Shown here piece after piece: positions 6,940-8,150 of a stretch of 8,150 nt of DNA. The number at the start of each line of letters is the position of its first letter. Position 1 is the stretch's first letter. The position numbers and the translations under genes are program-made. The DNA lies in assembly GCA_013203365.1 (NCBI GenBank), contig JABMQG010000439.1, forward strand, positions 1 through 8,150, in the 5' to 3' direction. Source of the DNA: Planctomycetota bacterium. GTDB lineage: Bacteria > Planctomycetota > Phycisphaerae > SM23-33 > FEN-1343. Under the pieces are notes generated by a model. That model saw nothing but the letters and a program-made list of their open reading frames with translations. It made no database searches and was not told where the DNA came from.

Positions 6940-7509
6940 TCAGTCCACCATCGCCCGCTCCACCAACTCGCAGATGATATGATAGACGAGCATGTGCGTC
7001 TCTTGCACCCTGGGCGTCTGCCTCGTCGGCACGTCGATCAGCACGTCGGCCAGGCCGGCGCACTTCCCGCCGCCTTCGCCCGTAAAGGCGATGGTCTTCA
7101 TGCCCATTTCCCTGGCCCGTTTCAGGCCCGCCACCACGTTCGGCGAATTTCCGGAGGTCGTCAGCCCGATCGCCACGTCACCTGCTGCGGCGCAGGCCTC
7201 CAACTGCCGGGCGAAGATCATCTCGAAGTCGAAGTCGTTGGCCAGGCACGTCAGAATCGACGTGTCGGTAGTCAAGGCCTGCGCCTTTAACGCCCGGCGG
7301 TCCACAAGAAACCTCCCCACAAGTTCGCCCGCCACGTGTTGAGCGTCGGCCGCCGAGCCGCCGTTGCCGAACAAGAACACGCCGCCGCCGGCATCATAGG
7401 CGGCCGTGATGATATTCACTGCCTCGGCGATCCGGTCCGACAGATGCTCCAGGGCCCGGCGCTTGGTTTCTATCGATTCCTCAAAACGCCTTCGAATTTC
7501 CTGCTGCAT
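6940..7509 (-). CDS. gmhA: Phosphoheptose isomerase (SIS domain)
   Basis: GmhA converts sedoheptulose 7-phosphate to D-glycero-D-manno-heptose 7-phosphate, the first step of ADP-heptose synthesis for lipopolysaccharide or other heptose glycans; it acts in the cytoplasm as a tetramer. The 189-residue protein matches the family's length (192 in E. coli) along its whole extent. It has GNGGSAADAQHVAGELVGRF (48-67), the phosphate-binding TTSGNSPNV (117-125), and TPRVQETHMLVYHIICELVE (165-184). By alignment with E. coli, E62 corresponds to catalytic Glu65 and H177 to His180, so it should be active. The ATG at 7509 has a GAGGA that overlaps the stop codon of the preceding yhaM-type gene 12 bases away, pointing to coupled translation. 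No heptose kinase or phosphatase gene lies in the window. A related SIS isomerase such as DiaA is less likely, given the intact catalytic residues. Confidence 0.93.
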   Translation of the reverse strand: MQQEIRRRFEESIETKRRALEHLSDRIAEAVNIITAAYDAGGGVFLFGNGGSAADAQHVAGELVGRFLVDRRALKAQALTTDTSILTCLANDFDFEMIFARQLEACAAAGDVAIGLTTSGNSPNVVAGLKRAREMGMKTIAFTGEGGGKCAGLADVLIDVPTRQTPRVQETHMLVYHIICELVERAMVD

Positions 7510-7521
7510 TACTAACCATCC

Positions 7522-8150
7522 TCACTTGACGTCGTCGTGGTCGAATAGATTCTCCGCCGGGTCGCCGTCAAGTCGGCCGGAGTGCTTATAGATCCGAACC
7601 TCCAACCCGCGGTGGTAGCCGGTGAAGCTGTCTTCGTGGTCGATGTGGTTGGCGATCTCGCGAGCGAACATGTGCATCTTCGCGTCCAGGTTGTCCAGGT
7701 AATGCAGAGCGATCGCCTCCGGAATCATCGGCAGCTTCGGCGAGCCGTACTCGTAGACGCCGTGGTGGCTCAGAATAATGTGCTGAAGCAAATCGACCGT
7801 CTTGGGCGGGAACTCCTCCCCTGTCTCGGCCGAGATGGCGTCGGCCTTCTGCTGAACCCATATGGCCCCGATGGTGATGTGACCGACCAACTGGCCACGG
7901 TCCGTGTAGTGAAACCCCATCTTGCTGGTCAGCTCGGCCGTCTTGCCCACGTCGTGCAAAAACGCGCCGGTGAGCAGCAAGTCGACGTTCAGCTCCGGGT
8001 ACAGCGGCAAGAGGGCCTTTACCGACCTCACTACCCCGAGTGTGTGCTCCACCAGACCGCCGATGTAGGCCTGGTGCATTTCCATCGCCGCAGGGGCCTT
8101 CTTGAACGCCGCCATCAGCTCGTGGTCTTCCAAAAACTTCTTGACGAGCA
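7522..8150 (-). CDS. YhaM-type HD-domain 3'-5' exoribonuclease, partial
   Basis: The gene runs off the right edge, so its N-terminus is missing; about 209 C-terminal residues are visible. YhaM of Bacillus subtilis and CvfC/Cbf1 relatives are Mn2+-dependent 3'-5' exoribonucleases with an N-terminal OB fold and a C-terminal HD domain. The visible part is the HD domain: counting from the TTG at 8133, KKAPAAMEMHQAYIGGLVEH (11-30), FLHDVGKT (58-65), GHITIG (84-89), ILSHHGVYEYGSP (120-132) and ALHYLDNLDAKM (142-153). All expected metal ligands are present (H30, H60-D61, H85, H123-H124, D147). The frame continues upstream as LVKKF to the window edge, so the TTG is internal and the true start lies outside. 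It leads the gmhA unit. Whether the OB fold is present cannot be seen. Confidence 0.9.
   Translation of the reverse strand, partial: LVKKFLEDHELMAAFKKAPAAMEMHQAYIGGLVEHTLGVVRSVKALLPLYPELNVDLLLTGAFLHDVGKTAELTSKMGFHYTDRGQLVGHITIGAIWVQQKADAISAETGEEFPPKTVDLLQHIILSHHGVYEYGSPKLPMIPEAIALHYLDNLDAKMHMFAREIANHIDHEDSFTGYHRGLEVRIYKHSGRLDGDPAENLFDHDDVK

Noticed and set aside
294..8150. A single RNA-decay gene cluster made of ylbF, rnr and yhaM
   Set aside because: They are in separate transcription units about 4.6 kb apart with unrelated genes in between, so co-location is not evidence of a shared system.

Overview
The window looks like a chromosomal segment of a free-living, Gram-negative-type bacterium, most plausibly a planctomycete or close relative (Phycisphaerae-like). 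This is an inference. It rests on a cytoplasmic DUF2961/GH172-family gene, a phosphoheptose isomerase next to a deoxyhypusine-synthase-like protein of unknown function, and YlbF and YhaM homologues in one moderately GC-rich genome. No phylogenetic marker gene is present, so the assignment is soft.

Layout. Bases 1-293 hold no gene I can support. A short ylbF-family gene (294-617, minus) and a full-length RNase R gene (677-2896, plus) are divergent, with only 59 bases between their start codons. After rnr comes a 488-base stretch between convergent genes with no convincing gene. It begins with a tandem 12-base repeat directly at the rnr stop codon. All later genes are on the minus strand. Read in the direction of transcription from the right edge they are: a YhaM-type HD-domain 3'-5' exoribonuclease (its 5' end lies outside the window), gmhA (phosphoheptose isomerase), a 357-residue deoxyhypusine-synthase-like protein of unknown role, then a two-TM membrane HD-GYP protein with its own upstream region, and finally a DUF2961/GH172 glycoside hydrolase gene broken by a one-base frameshift. 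A clear extended -10 promoter (TGGTATAAT) sits in front of the GH172 gene.

How the genes fit together. yhaM, gmhA and probably the DHS-like gene form one transcription unit; the first two are 12 bases apart and the gmhA ribosome binding site overlaps the yhaM stop. RNase R, YlbF (a subunit of the RNase Y specificity complex in Bacillus) and YhaM are all linked to RNA turnover, but they lie in separate units at opposite ends of the window, so a common system is not shown. The HD-GYP protein would be a cyclic-di-GMP phosphodiesterase, but two normally conserved active-site residues are replaced. I found no mobile element, CRISPR array, tRNA or rRNA. The points most worth following up are the frameshift beside the GH172 active-site motifs, the altered HD-GYP site and the uncharacterised DHS-like partner of GmhA.
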